NCBI GenBank assembly: GCA_021779415.1
Contig: JAJYAS010000276.1
Location: forward strand, 1-5,548
Direction: 5' to 3'
Length of the DNA: 5,548 nucleotides
Origin: Bacillota bacterium
Lineage (GTDB): Bacteria; Bacillota_B; Desulfitobacteriia; Desulfitobacteriales; Desulfitobacteriaceae
The stretch's first letter is position 1; every line of letters starts with the position of its first letter. The position numbers and the translations under genes are program-made. Shown piece by piece: positions 1 to 5,510 of this stretch. The notes under the pieces are model-generated. The model ran no database searches, had not been told where the DNA came from, and worked only from the letters and a program-made list of their open reading frames with translations.

Positions 1-1032
1 GAGGCTTCCTTGGATGATGACCGTGTTCCGTTAAAGGTCTACGATTCCCTGGTGGATACGGTTCACGAGTTTTTGCCTCAGATGCATCGATATGTCCAGT
101 TGCGTAAAAAGGCTTTACAACTCAAAGAATTACATATGTATGATATTTATGTCCCAATTGTTCCGGAAACGACCATGACGATTACCTATGAAGAAGCAAA
201 AGATAGGGTGCTTGAGGGCTTGCGTCCGCTAGGTCGGGACTACACCCAAATTTTAGAGGAAGGGTTCCAGAAGAAATGGATTGATGTTTATGAAAACGAA
301 GGAAAGACGAGCGGAGCATATTCCTGGGGAACCTATCGTTCTCATCCGTACGTCTTACTTAATCATCAAGACACTTTGGATTCCATGTTTACCCTTGCAC
401 ACGAGATGGGGCATTCCTTGCACACTTTCTTTTCCAGTCGTGAACAACCCCATCTTTATGCCGGATACAAAATTTTTGTGGCTGAAGTTGCTTCAACATT
501 AAATGAAGCTTTGGTAATGGAAGATCTCTTAGACAAAACAAAGGATCCAAAGATTCTTGCCTATTTAATTAATCATTATTTGGAGCAGTTTCGCGGTACT
601 ATTTTCAGGCAAACGATGTTTGCAGAGTTTGAGAAAAAGATTCACTCCGTAGTGGAAGAAGGCGGGGCCTTAACGGCCGATAACCTTTCCGAAATCTATC
701 GTGACTTAAATGCAGTCTATTATGGACAGGATGTTATCCTTGATCCTGAGATAGCGCTAGAATGGGCACGTATCCCTCATTTTTACAATGCATTTTATGT
801 TTACAAGTATGCCACAGGTTTCTCAGCGGCCATTGCTTTTGCTAGAGCTATTTTGGATGAAGGTGAACCAGCTGTTGCACGGTACTTAGAATTCTTGAGC
901 AGTGGGAGTTCAGATTATCCAATTGACTTATTGCGTAAGGCAGGTGTGGACATGGAAACTCCTATCCCGGTACGAAATGCGCTTCAAGTCTTTGCGGGTC
1001 TTGTTGAACGCTTGGAGACACTCTTAGCCTAA
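1..1032 (+). CDS. pepF: Oligoendopeptidase F-type zinc metallopeptidase (M3 family), C-terminal part
   Basis: Cytosolic zinc peptidases of this family cut short oligopeptides and take part in peptide turnover. The frame is open from base 1 (gag gct tcc ttg), so the start lies outside the window; the TTG at 10 is internal. About 343 residues remain of a family length near 600. The zinc motif HEMGH is encoded at 400-414, preceded by the typical GAYSWGTY...HPYVLLN...FTLAHE context. The third zinc ligand is probably the Glu at 484-486 in FVAEVAST, 24 residues after the second His, as in M3 enzymes. The substrate-binding segment IPHFYNAFYVYKYATGF (about 772-822) and the C-terminal GSSDYPIDLLRKAG are also typical. 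It ends with TAA, 10 bp from a convergent gene, and no intrinsic terminator is visible between them. Family assignment is firm; the exact subfamily name is less so. Confidence 0.93.
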   Translation, partial: EASLDDDRVPLKVYDSLVDTVHEFLPQMHRYVQLRKKALQLKELHMYDIYVPIVPETTMTITYEEAKDRVLEGLRPLGRDYTQILEEGFQKKWIDVYENEGKTSGAYSWGTYRSHPYVLLNHQDTLDSMFTLAHEMGHSLHTFFSSREQPHLYAGYKIFVAEVASTLNEALVMEDLLDKTKDPKILAYLINHYLEQFRGTIFRQTMFAEFEKKIHSVVEEGGALTADNLSEIYRDLNAVYYGQDVILDPEIALEWARIPHFYNAFYVYKYATGFSAAIAFARAILDEGEPAVARYLEFLSSGSSDYPIDLLRKAGVDMETPIPVRNALQVFAGLVERLETLLA

Positions 1033-1042
1033 TGGATTTCGA

Positions 1043-1762
1043 CTAGGGTTTTACTAGGGCTTGGAAACGTGAATCTTCACGAATTGGCGTGAAGTCTTGT
1101 TCGTCTCGGGCAACTTCTTTGACATCGGGATCGAGGGCGATTGCTGGTTGCAGATATTCCACGACTTTGTCAATATTTCCGAGACGTCCGTATATGCTTG
1201 CAATGCCGTAATAGCTCCATGTGTCCCGATGATCTAGTTGTAAGGCCTTTTGGTAAGCTGCAATCGCTGGATCCCACCGTCCGGCTAGTTCATTCGCTAG
1301 TCCTAGGTTGAAATTACCATATACAAACGACGGATTTAGATCAAGGGCTTGCTGAATGAGAGCAAGTCCTTGATCATGCTCTCCTAGAAAGGCTAAGGTC
1401 GCTCCCTTGGCATTGAGGGCTTCATAACATAGAGGGTCGATCGCCAACGCTTGATTAAATAGCTTTAGGGCTTGGGGAAATTGACGTTCATAATAAAGCT
1501 TTAGGCCTTGCTCATACTGAACTAGTGCTTGAGAATCAGAAACATGGACTGAAGTTTTCGGTGAGGAGGGGGTAGATGGAGTCTGCTGTGGGGATTGGGG
1601 AATCGTGCTTGCCTCTGCTGTGGACTGAGAAGGAGCAGGAGTAGCAGATATCGAAAGGGCGGGAAGTTGATTGTTAATTGGAGTATGAGAAACGGTTTCT
1701 GTGACGAGAACAAGGCTGATGCAGGCCAATAAACCAAGGGGCAATAAATTTGGTTTGTACAT
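1043..1762 (-). CDS. Exported or membrane-anchored TPR-repeat protein
   Basis: The 239-residue protein has three parts. Residues 1-25 form a short N-terminus with Lys3 and a hydrophobic stretch (about 6-20), either a Sec signal peptide or a signal anchor. Residues about 28-72 are a low-complexity Pro/Ser/Thr/Gln-rich linker, as expected for an extracytoplasmic spacer. Four TPR units of exactly 34 residues follow (about 77-110, 111-144, 145-178, 179-212), each with the A-L...DP/NP ending, then a cap with DxDF..IREDSRFQALV typical of TPR-protein ends. TPRs bind proteins, so a scaffolding role outside the membrane is inferred; the partner is unknown. The ATG start is backed by AAAGGAG (1768-1774) five bases upstream, and a strong promoter lies behind it. 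Cys14 is in LLAC, but hydrophobic residues continue past it, so a lipoprotein is unlikely. Confidence 0.85.
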   Translation of the reverse strand: MYKPNLLPLGLLACISLVLVTETVSHTPINNQLPALSISATPAPSQSTAEASTIPQSPQQTPSTPSSPKTSVHVSDSQALVQYEQGLKLYYERQFPQALKLFNQALAIDPLCYEALNAKGATLAFLGEHDQGLALIQQALDLNPSFVYGNFNLGLANELAGRWDPAIAAYQKALQLDHRDTWSYYGIASIYGRLGNIDKVVEYLQPAIALDPDVKEVARDEQDFTPIREDSRFQALVKP

Positions 1763-1817
1763 AAGGTCTCCTTTACCAACAAGCTAGTGGGTTAGTTTGT
1801 TCGAATATTGTGTGTTC

Positions 1818-1846
1818 ATTATAGCATCTAGACTTATATTTCATAA
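1818..1846 (-). promoter_or_regulatory. Extended -10 sigma-A-type promoter for the TPR gene
   Basis: Read on the minus strand, a perfect -10 TATAAT (1818-1823) is preceded by TGC, giving the extended -10 TGnTATAAT. A weak -35 TTATGA (1841-1846) lies 17 bp upstream. The start codon is about 55 bp downstream, which leaves a short leader containing the ribosome-binding site. Confidence 0.7.
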
Positions 1847-1939
1847 GGTCGTTTGTATCTTTAGATTCCTATTAACGTTAAACCTTTTGTGGTATAAAAC
1901 TTAATAGTATTATGGCACGAATAGCCCAAAATAGTAAAC

Positions 1940-1969
1940 TTGACAAAGCAAGAATAAGGGGAGTAATAT
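1940..1969 (+). promoter_or_regulatory. Sigma-A-type promoter for the HD-domain gene
   Basis: A perfect -35 TTGACA (1940-1945) is followed after 18 bp by TAATAT (1964-1969), four of six matches to TATAAT. Transcription would start near 1976, giving a leader of about 65 nt before the TTG start. A second candidate sits further up: TGGTATAAA (1890-1898), an extended -10 without a good -35. The rest of the 1763-2040 divergent region is AT-rich and shows no gene. Confidence 0.5.
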
Positions 1970-2040
1970 TAATTTATAGTATTGGAAATAGTTTACTTGG
2001 GGCGTAGTGTGATTCACATTCACCGGATGGGGGTGGGAAT

Positions 2041-2655
2041 TTGGAGGGTATAGTAACCCAAGATCACTTACAACAGGTTATTCAAGCTGCTCAGGGATTT
2101 TACGCAAGAAAAGACCGTGCCCATGATTTAGAACATGCCTTGAGAGTTAGAGAGTGGGGCAAAAAGCTGGCAGTTGAAGAAGGGGCTGACGTTATGATCG
2201 TTGAGTTGGCAGCACTTCTTCATGATATTGGTCGATCTGGGGCGGTGGAAAAAACGCATGCAGAAAGCAGCGCCGGTCTTGCAGGCAATATTCTACACAA
2301 AACAGGATATTCTCAAGATGTTTCCCAGAGAGTCAAAGATGCGATCATGGCCCATTCTCGTGAAGGAGGGCACGAACCGAATACATTGGAAGCCAAGATC
2401 TTGTATGATGCGGACAAACTGGATTTCGTGGGTGCTATCGGATTGGGTCGTTTGTTTACCTTGGCTGGGGTACAAGGTTGGTCATTAGTGGGCGAAAATT
2501 CCTGTGAGACATTTTATCAAGAAAAAATATGTGGATATCAGGAACATTTATACACGAAGGCTGCTAGAGTTTGTTTTGAACCCTTGTTCCTTTACATGGA
2601 AGGGTTCTGGAGAGAGTTGCATGACGAACGACTCAAATTATCCCATCCTGGATAA
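2041..2655 (+). CDS. HD-domain metal-dependent phosphohydrolase (YpgQ/YedJ-like)
   Basis: The 204-residue protein has the HD-superfamily metal site: His32 (in HDLEHALRV), His61-Asp62 (in AALLHDIGR) and an Asp in DADKLD (residues 123-128). His105 lies in the conserved MAHSRE segment. The arrangement matches the stand-alone YpgQ/YedJ-type proteins; YpgQ is reported as a metal-dependent nucleotide pyrophosphohydrolase. A similar housecleaning role is inferred here, but substrates in this superfamily cannot be read from sequence. The start is TTG at 2041: there is an in-frame TAG at 2005, no other start codon lies between, and the next ATG falls inside the domain. The G-rich run 2029-2037 (GGGGGTGGG) serves as ribosome-binding site at short spacing. 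A second GGAGGG at 2043-2048 falls inside the coding region with no start codon suitably placed after it. Probably co-transcribed with the small gene 41 bp downstream. Confidence 0.87.
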   Translation: MEGIVTQDHLQQVIQAAQGFYARKDRAHDLEHALRVREWGKKLAVEEGADVMIVELAALLHDIGRSGAVEKTHAESSAGLAGNILHKTGYSQDVSQRVKDAIMAHSREGGHEPNTLEAKILYDADKLDFVGAIGLGRLFTLAGVQGWSLVGENSCETFYQEKICGYQEHLYTKAARVCFEPLFLYMEGFWRELHDERLKLSHPG

Positions 2656-2696
2656 GCTAGTGTTAGCATGGCTTATTCAGAAAGGATGAATTCTAA

Positions 2697-2936
2697 ATGC
2701 GGTGGCTTTGGCGACTATTAACTCTTTTCATTTTCCTTGGATTTTTGCGAACGTTTCTCGTTCCACAACCAAAGATTTTTATTGCGTGGCCGGAAGGGCA
2801 AAACTGGCCACAAAAGATTCAGGGTGAAATGAGGCAGTTGCAAAAATTTACTCAAGATCTTCCAGCTAGTATTGAAGTGGAAGTTCGTCGTCTCTGGAAG
2901 GATTTCCAGCCGAGTGGGAACGGTAAAGAGGTTTAG
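2697..2936 (+). CDS. Small single-pass membrane protein of unknown function
   Basis: I do not recognise this 79-residue protein. Residues 3-22 form a strongly hydrophobic segment (LWRLLTLFIFLGFL) flanked and interrupted by Arg2, Arg6 and Arg18, most likely an N-terminal membrane anchor. The remaining 55 or so residues are polar and include a Gln/Lys-rich likely helix (about 38-52) and a basic/acidic stretch ending GKEV. The ATG has AAAGGA at 2681-2686, ten bases upstream, which is acceptable spacing. It lies 41 bp after the HD gene on the same strand with no terminator between, so it is probably the second gene of that transcript. The real-gene call rests on the ribosome-binding site, the coherent membrane profile and operon position; homology was not tested. 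Confidence 0.6.
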   Translation: MRWLWRLLTLFIFLGFLRTFLVPQPKIFIAWPEGQNWPQKIQGEMRQLQKFTQDLPASIEVEVRRLWKDFQPSGNGKEV

Positions 2937-2979
2937 AACCGAATTTTGAACATTTTTTAACAATCTTTTTCAAATCGTT

Positions 2980-3007
2980 TTGCGAATAGCCAAAAATGTG
3001 GTATATT
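2980..3007 (+). promoter_or_regulatory. Candidate promoter for the HesB-like selenoprotein gene
   Basis: TTGCGA (2980-2985) and TATATT (3002-3007) are separated by 16 bp and resemble -35 and -10 boxes, each with four or five matches to consensus. Transcription would start around 3014, roughly 30 nt before the ATG. The stretch from 2937 to 2980 is T-rich but contains no convincing terminator hairpin, so read-through from the upstream gene is also possible. Confidence 0.45.
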
Positions 3008-3042
3008 TAGAATTAAAGTTTGTAAAAAGGAGTGAAGATATA

Positions 3043-3366
3043 ATGGTTGGAATTACAGAACTCGCTGCCGAGAAAGTCAAAGAAGTTCTAAAGAATCAAA
3101 ACAAAGAAAATGCATTTCTTCGCCTCTATCTTGTAGGCGTTGGCTGAGGTGGGCCGAATTTCGGCATGACTCTGGATGAGTCAAAGACAGATGAAGATAT
3201 TCTTGATGTTGAACACGGTGTGTCGTTAATTGCGGATAAAAAACTTTCTGTTCATTTAGAGGGAGCAATTATAGATTACATTAACTCCGCTAACGGCGGA
3301 GGATTTGAAATACGTACTGCTAATTCTGGTGGCGGCTGTGGCGATAGCTGCGGTGGAAGTTGCTAA
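3043..3366 (+). CDS. HesB/IscA-like A-type Fe-S protein, selenoprotein (TGA = Sec35)
   Basis: One frame runs from ATG 3043 to TAA 3364-3366 with a single internal TGA at 3145-3147; reading it as selenocysteine gives 107 residues. The start has AAGGAG (3027-3032) ten bases upstream. Residues 1-33 (GITELAAEKVKEVL..., LRLYLVGVG) are a normal A-type (IscA/HesB) opening; the TGA then falls in G-U-GGPNFGMTLDE, where A-type proteins have their first conserved metal-binding Cys. Codons continue in family-like sequence beyond it (GVSLIADK, LEGAIIDYI, GGFEIRTAN), so the TGA is not the end of the gene. The tail CGDSCGGSC supplies Cys99, Cys103 and Cys107. A-type proteins bind or pass on iron-sulfur clusters or iron. 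HesB-like selenoproteins are a known bacterial family; a redox or Fe-S role for this member is inferred. It is followed by its own terminator. The Sec machinery must be encoded elsewhere. Confidence 0.92.
3145..3147 (+). other. In-frame UGA recoded as selenocysteine
   Basis: This TGA is codon 35 of the HesB-like gene, in the context gtt ggc TGA ggt ggg (V-G-U-G-G). It replaces the first conserved Cys of the A-type fold. None of the other six genes whose end is visible here uses TGA as stop (TAA or TAG only), which is consistent with recoding although the sample is small. Confidence 0.9.
3167..3183 (+). promoter_or_regulatory. Bacterial SECIS element (stem-loop)
   Basis: TGACTC (3167-3172) and GAGTCA (3178-3183) form a perfect 6-bp stem closing the 5-nt loop TGGAT, with G in loop positions 2 and 3. 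The loop begins 25 nt after the TGA. The stem, the small G-containing loop and the distance fit the bacterial SECIS pattern recognised by SelB. A second small hairpin, GCCGA-ATT-TCGGC (3153-3165), lies just upstream and may stack on it, but it is too near the TGA to be the SelB site. The element is inside the coding sequence, as is normal in bacteria. Confidence 0.8.
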
Positions 3367-3385
3367 GGCAACTGGGTAGAAGAGT

Positions 3386-3420
3386 AAAAGAGAGCTCATA
3401 TATGAGCTCTCTTTTGTTTA
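3386..3420 (+). terminator. Intrinsic terminator after the selenoprotein gene
   Basis: A perfect 30-nt inverted repeat (3386-3415) begins AAAAGAGAGCTCATA and is followed by its exact complement; the GC-containing part GAGAGCTCAT/ATGAGCTCTC folds into a long stem. Its 3' arm ends in CTTTTGTTTA. It starts 20 bp after the stop codon at 3366. The symmetric A and T runs mean it could also terminate from the other side, though no minus-strand gene points at it. Confidence 0.88.
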
Positions 3421-3442
3421 TACTGATGGATGAGAAAATAAG

Positions 3443-3471
3443 TTATATGTCGAAAAATACTTGAGTATACT
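3443..3471 (+). promoter_or_regulatory. Candidate promoter and inverted repeat ahead of the UPF0237-UPF0210 unit
   Basis: TATACT (3466-3471) matches five of six bases of a -10 box and has a poor -35 (TTATAT, 3443-3448) 17 bp upstream. An alternative is TTGAGT (3461-3466) with TAGGCT (3484-3489), also 17 bp apart. The first -10 overlaps a perfect inverted repeat ATACT-TG-AGTAT (3457-3468), a possible operator. A promoter is expected here because a strong terminator lies just upstream; which boxes are used is uncertain. Confidence 0.35.
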
Positions 3472-3535
3472 TCTTAGATGTGTTAGGCTAATGTCCATAA
3501 TAAAAATACAAACGTCTGTAAAGGGAGGAACTACT

Positions 3536-3829
3536 ATGTCATTATCACGGGAAGAGTCTAACCGTGCTATTATTACCGTCTTGGGTCGTGACCAAATTGG
3601 AATTATCGCTTGGGTTTCTGGAAGACTTGCGGAATATCATGTCAACATACTGGATATTAGTCAAACGATTGTGAATGAATTTTTCACAATGATCATGGTG
3701 GTAGACTTGAAACCAGCTACTTTAGAACTTGTCGAGCTAGCGCGTACGCTGGAGCATGAGGGCGACAACAAAGGGTTGCAGGTAAAGGTTCAACATGAAG
3801 ATATCTTTACGTTTATGCACCGCATTTAA
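3536..3829 (+). CDS. ACT-domain protein, UPF0237 family
   Basis: The 97-residue protein is essentially one ACT domain. After about ten extra residues, AIITVLGRDQIGIIAWVSGRL (residues 11-31) gives the first strand, the ligand-loop motif G-x-D-x-x-G-I and the first helix. NILDISQTIVNEFFTMIMVVDL (37-58) gives the central strands, and the C-terminus VKVQHEDIFTFMHRI (83-97) is a signature of UPF0237. ACT domains bind amino acids or other small molecules and work as regulators, usually as dimers; the ligand here is unknown. The ATG at 3536 has AAGGGAGGAA (3521-3530) just upstream, so the longer frame from TTG 3461 is not used. It sits 43 bp before the UPF0210 gene with no terminator between, and the two families are commonly found side by side, implying a joint task. 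Confidence 0.92.
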   Translation: MSLSREESNRAIITVLGRDQIGIIAWVSGRLAEYHVNILDISQTIVNEFFTMIMVVDLKPATLELVELARTLEHEGDNKGLQVKVQHEDIFTFMHRI

Positions 3830-3872
3830 TTGAGCTTTGTGGGAACTCAAGTTAGAATGGTGGAGGAAAATT

Positions 3873-5240
3873 ATGACAATTACATTTGCGCGAGAAGAAA
3901 TTCAACAAACTATTAAAATGATACATGAAGAAAATTTGGATATTCGAACTATTACGATGGGAATTAGTCTACTTGATTGTGGATCCGAAGATATTAAGCG
4001 GATGGAACAGAAAATTTATGATAAAGTAACTAAAAATGCGGGACAGTTAGTAGCAGTTGGCGAACAAATTTCGGCACGCTACGGAATTCCCATTATAAAT
4101 AAACGGGTATCAGTCACTCCCATAGCGATTGCGGCGAATCATTTAGATTCAGATCAGATGGTCCGTATAGCCAAAGTGTTGGATCGTGCGGCGAAAGAGA
4201 TTGGGGTTAATTTTATCGGCGGATTTTCTGCCCTAGTTCAAAAGGGGTTTACAGTAGGAGATTTGGCGCTCATCGATGCCATACCACAAGCACTTAGTGA
4301 GACAGAATTTGTTTGTTCGTCAGTCAATATTGGAACGACTAAAGCAGGGATTAATATGGATGCAGTGTTAAAAATGGGCAATGTCATTTTGAAATCTGCT
4401 CAATTGACGGCTGAAAGAGATGGCATAGCGGCGGCAAAATTGGTCGTGTTTTGCAATGCCCCAGAAGATAATCCATTCATGGCGGGAGCTTTCCATGGTG
4501 TGGGAGAACCTGAGTGTGTCATCAATGTAGGGGTTAGTGGACCTGGGGTTGTGGCAAATGTTGTGAAAGAATACCCTGAAGCGGATTTTAGTGAATTGTC
4601 TAATTTAATTAAACAAACGGCCTTCAAAATTACTCGTATGGGAGAGCTTATTGGACGGGCAGCTTCGAAGGTCTTAGAGGTTCCCTTTGGGATTGTGGAT
4701 CTTTCTTTGGCACCGACTCCTGCAATCGGAGATAGTGTGGCGGAAATCCTGGAAAATATGGGACTTGAGCGATGTGGGACGCATGGAACAACCGCCGCTT
4801 TGGCGCTGCTTAATGATGCGGTTAAGAAGGGTGGTGCAATGGCATCATCCCACGTTGGAGGTTTAAGTGGTGCATTTATACCCGTCTCGGAAGATGCGGG
4901 AATGATAAAGGCTGTTGAGGTTGGGGCATTAACCCTCGATAAGTTAGAAGCAATGACCTGCGTCTGTTCGGTCGGTTTAGATATGATTGCGCTACCTGGA
5001 GATGTCAGTCCTGAAACAATTTCGGCTATTATTGCTGATGAAGCCGCAATAGGGATGATCAATAAAAAGACTACAGCGGTACGAGTGATTCCCGCGCCGG
5101 GTAAAAAAGCAGGGGATCGGGTAGAATATGGCGGATTATTGGGTGGGGCACCAGTTATGGCCATTCATCCCTTTTCTTCGAAAATGTTTGTTAACCGTGG
5201 AGGCCGGATTCCAGCGCCACTAATTAGTCTTTCGAATTAA
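3873..5240 (+). CDS. UPF0210 / DUF711 'PFL family' protein
   Basis: The 455-residue protein matches UPF0210 over its whole length: [18 protein letters not shown] (19-36), [17 protein letters not shown] (70-86), [12 protein letters not shown] (114-125), [17 protein letters not shown] (149-165), [17 protein letters not shown] (193-209), GVSGPGVV (220-227), [15 protein letters not shown] (280-294), [20 protein letters not shown] (302-321), [16 protein letters not shown] (362-377) and [14 protein letters not shown] (414-427). Known structures of the family have a fold like pyruvate formate-lyase, hence the name, but the glycyl-radical motif RVxGY is absent: RVEYGG at 416-421 is only a superficial likeness. 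No biochemical function is known to me. The ATG at 3873 has GGAGG (3862-3866) six bases upstream; a TTG at 3837 would add 12 residues without such a site. It forms an operon with the ACT-domain gene, which probably regulates or partners it. Confidence 0.93.
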   Translation: MTITFAREEIQQTIKMIHEENLDIRTITMGISLLDCGSEDIKRMEQKIYDKVTKNAGQLVAVGEQISARYGIPIINKRVSVTPIAIAANHLDSDQMVRIAKVLDRAAKEIGVNFIGGFSALVQKGFTVGDLALIDAIPQALSETEFVCSSVNIGTTKAGINMDAVLKMGNVILKSAQLTAERDGIAAAKLVVFCNAPEDNPFMAGAFHGVGEPECVINVGVSGPGVVANVVKEYPEADFSELSNLIKQTAFKITRMGELIGRAASKVLEVPFGIVDLSLAPTPAIGDSVAEILENMGLERCGTHGTTAALALLNDAVKKGGAMASSHVGGLSGAFIPVSEDAGMIKAVEVGALTLDKLEAMTCVCSVGLDMIALPGDVSPETISAIIADEAAIGMINKKTTAVRVIPAPGKKAGDRVEYGGLLGGAPVMAIHPFSSKMFVNRGGRIPAPLISLSN

Positions 5241-5377
5241 TTAGTTTGGAATTCTTTTATTAACCAAATAAGCGTGCTTCTGCAAATTTTGAACGTTGAG
5301 CAGGACTAAAAGGTACTTGAGCTGAATAAAGGATACTTAAGCTTATGAAATCAAGCGTATAAGTGGCTAAGAGGATT
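5241..5377. other. AT-rich intergenic stretch without a gene
   Basis: No credible reading frame is present on either strand. Two weak inverted repeats occur near the UPF0210 stop: TTTGG/CCAAA with a 14-nt gap, and TTCTGC/GCAGGA with a 16-nt gap. Neither is followed by a T run, so no terminator for the UPF0210 gene can be named. A tandem imperfect repeat lies at 5311-5349 and is listed separately. Confidence 0.6.
5311..5349 (+). repeat. Tandem imperfect 19-20 bp repeat
   Basis: AGGTACTTGAGCTGAATAA (5311-5329) is followed directly by AGGATACTTAAGCTTATGAA (5330-5349). With one inserted base, 15 of 19 positions agree; the shared core is TACTT(g/a)AGCT. The period is close to two helical turns, so two proteins could bind the same face. 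It lies about 30-70 bp upstream of the promoter at 5378. The 8-mer TACTTGAG also occurs at 3458-3465, ahead of the UPF0237 gene. Confidence 0.5.
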
Positions 5378-5406
5378 TTTACTAATCAGCAAAGTTCAGG
5401 TACAAT
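5378..5406 (+). promoter_or_regulatory. Sigma-A-type promoter for the right-edge gene
   Basis: TTTACT (5378-5383, four of six matches to TTGACA) and TACAAT (5401-5406, five of six to TATAAT) are 17 bp apart. Transcription would start near 5412, leaving a leader of about 98 nt before the ATG at 5511. The leader includes two tiny frames (5442-5465 and 5462-5500) and a GC-rich final part with a possible GCGGG/TCCGC hairpin (G-U allowed); I do not recognise a known riboswitch in it. Confidence 0.5.
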
Positions 5407-5510
5407 AAAGGACGTAGACATGAATTGATTTTCTTTAAACTATGGAACGTTATTCTAGTGCATGAGTTGGCAATCGAAGGCGGGCCTAATAATCCGCTAA
5501 GGGCATACCG

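Noticed and set aside
1068..1081. Hairpin CGTGAATCTTCACG near the pepF/TPR convergence as a terminator
   Set aside because: It is short, lies within the TPR coding region and has no T run on either side.
1720..1728. Lipobox LLAC in the TPR protein
   Set aside because: The hydrophobic stretch continues well past Cys14, and the region before it is too short for a normal lipoprotein signal.
1522..1782. Minus-strand 86-codon frame overlapping the TPR gene start
   Set aside because: It is a shadow in another frame of the TPR gene, and its start lies upstream of the ribosome-binding site that serves the TPR gene.
2652..2676. Inverted repeat ATAAGC/GCTTAT between the HD gene and the small membrane protein gene
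   Set aside because: The 6-bp stem has a 13-nt loop and is not followed by T residues, so it is not a terminator; a minor role in translation of the next gene cannot be judged.
3145..3147. TGA as an ordinary stop, a nonsense mutation or a sequencing error
   Set aside because: The TGA replaces the conserved first Cys exactly, a SECIS-like hairpin follows at the right distance, and the downstream frame is intact to a TAA with a terminator. A read error cannot be excluded without other data.
3166..3366. Separate 66-residue gene starting at Met 3166
   Set aside because: There is no ribosome-binding site before it, and it is in frame with and completes the A-type protein begun at 3043; the Met is residue 42 of the selenoprotein.
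3461..3535. N-terminal extension of the ACT-domain protein from TTG 3461
   Set aside because: The added residues lie in the promoter region, and ATG 3536 has a near-perfect ribosome-binding site at proper spacing and fits the family N-terminus.
3830..3850. Inverted repeat TTGAG/CTCAA between the UPF0237 and UPF0210 genes
   Set aside because: Five base pairs with an 11-nt loop and no T run are within chance expectation.
3837..3872. Upstream TTG start for the UPF0210 protein
   Set aside because: It would place the GGAGG site inside the coding region; ATG 3873 is ideally spaced from it and gives the usual family length.
4400..5164. Open 254-codon frame on the minus strand inside the UPF0210 gene
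   Set aside because: It is antisense to a strongly recognised protein, its translation is low-complexity Ala/Ser/Pro/Thr, and it has no supporting ribosome-binding site or family likeness.
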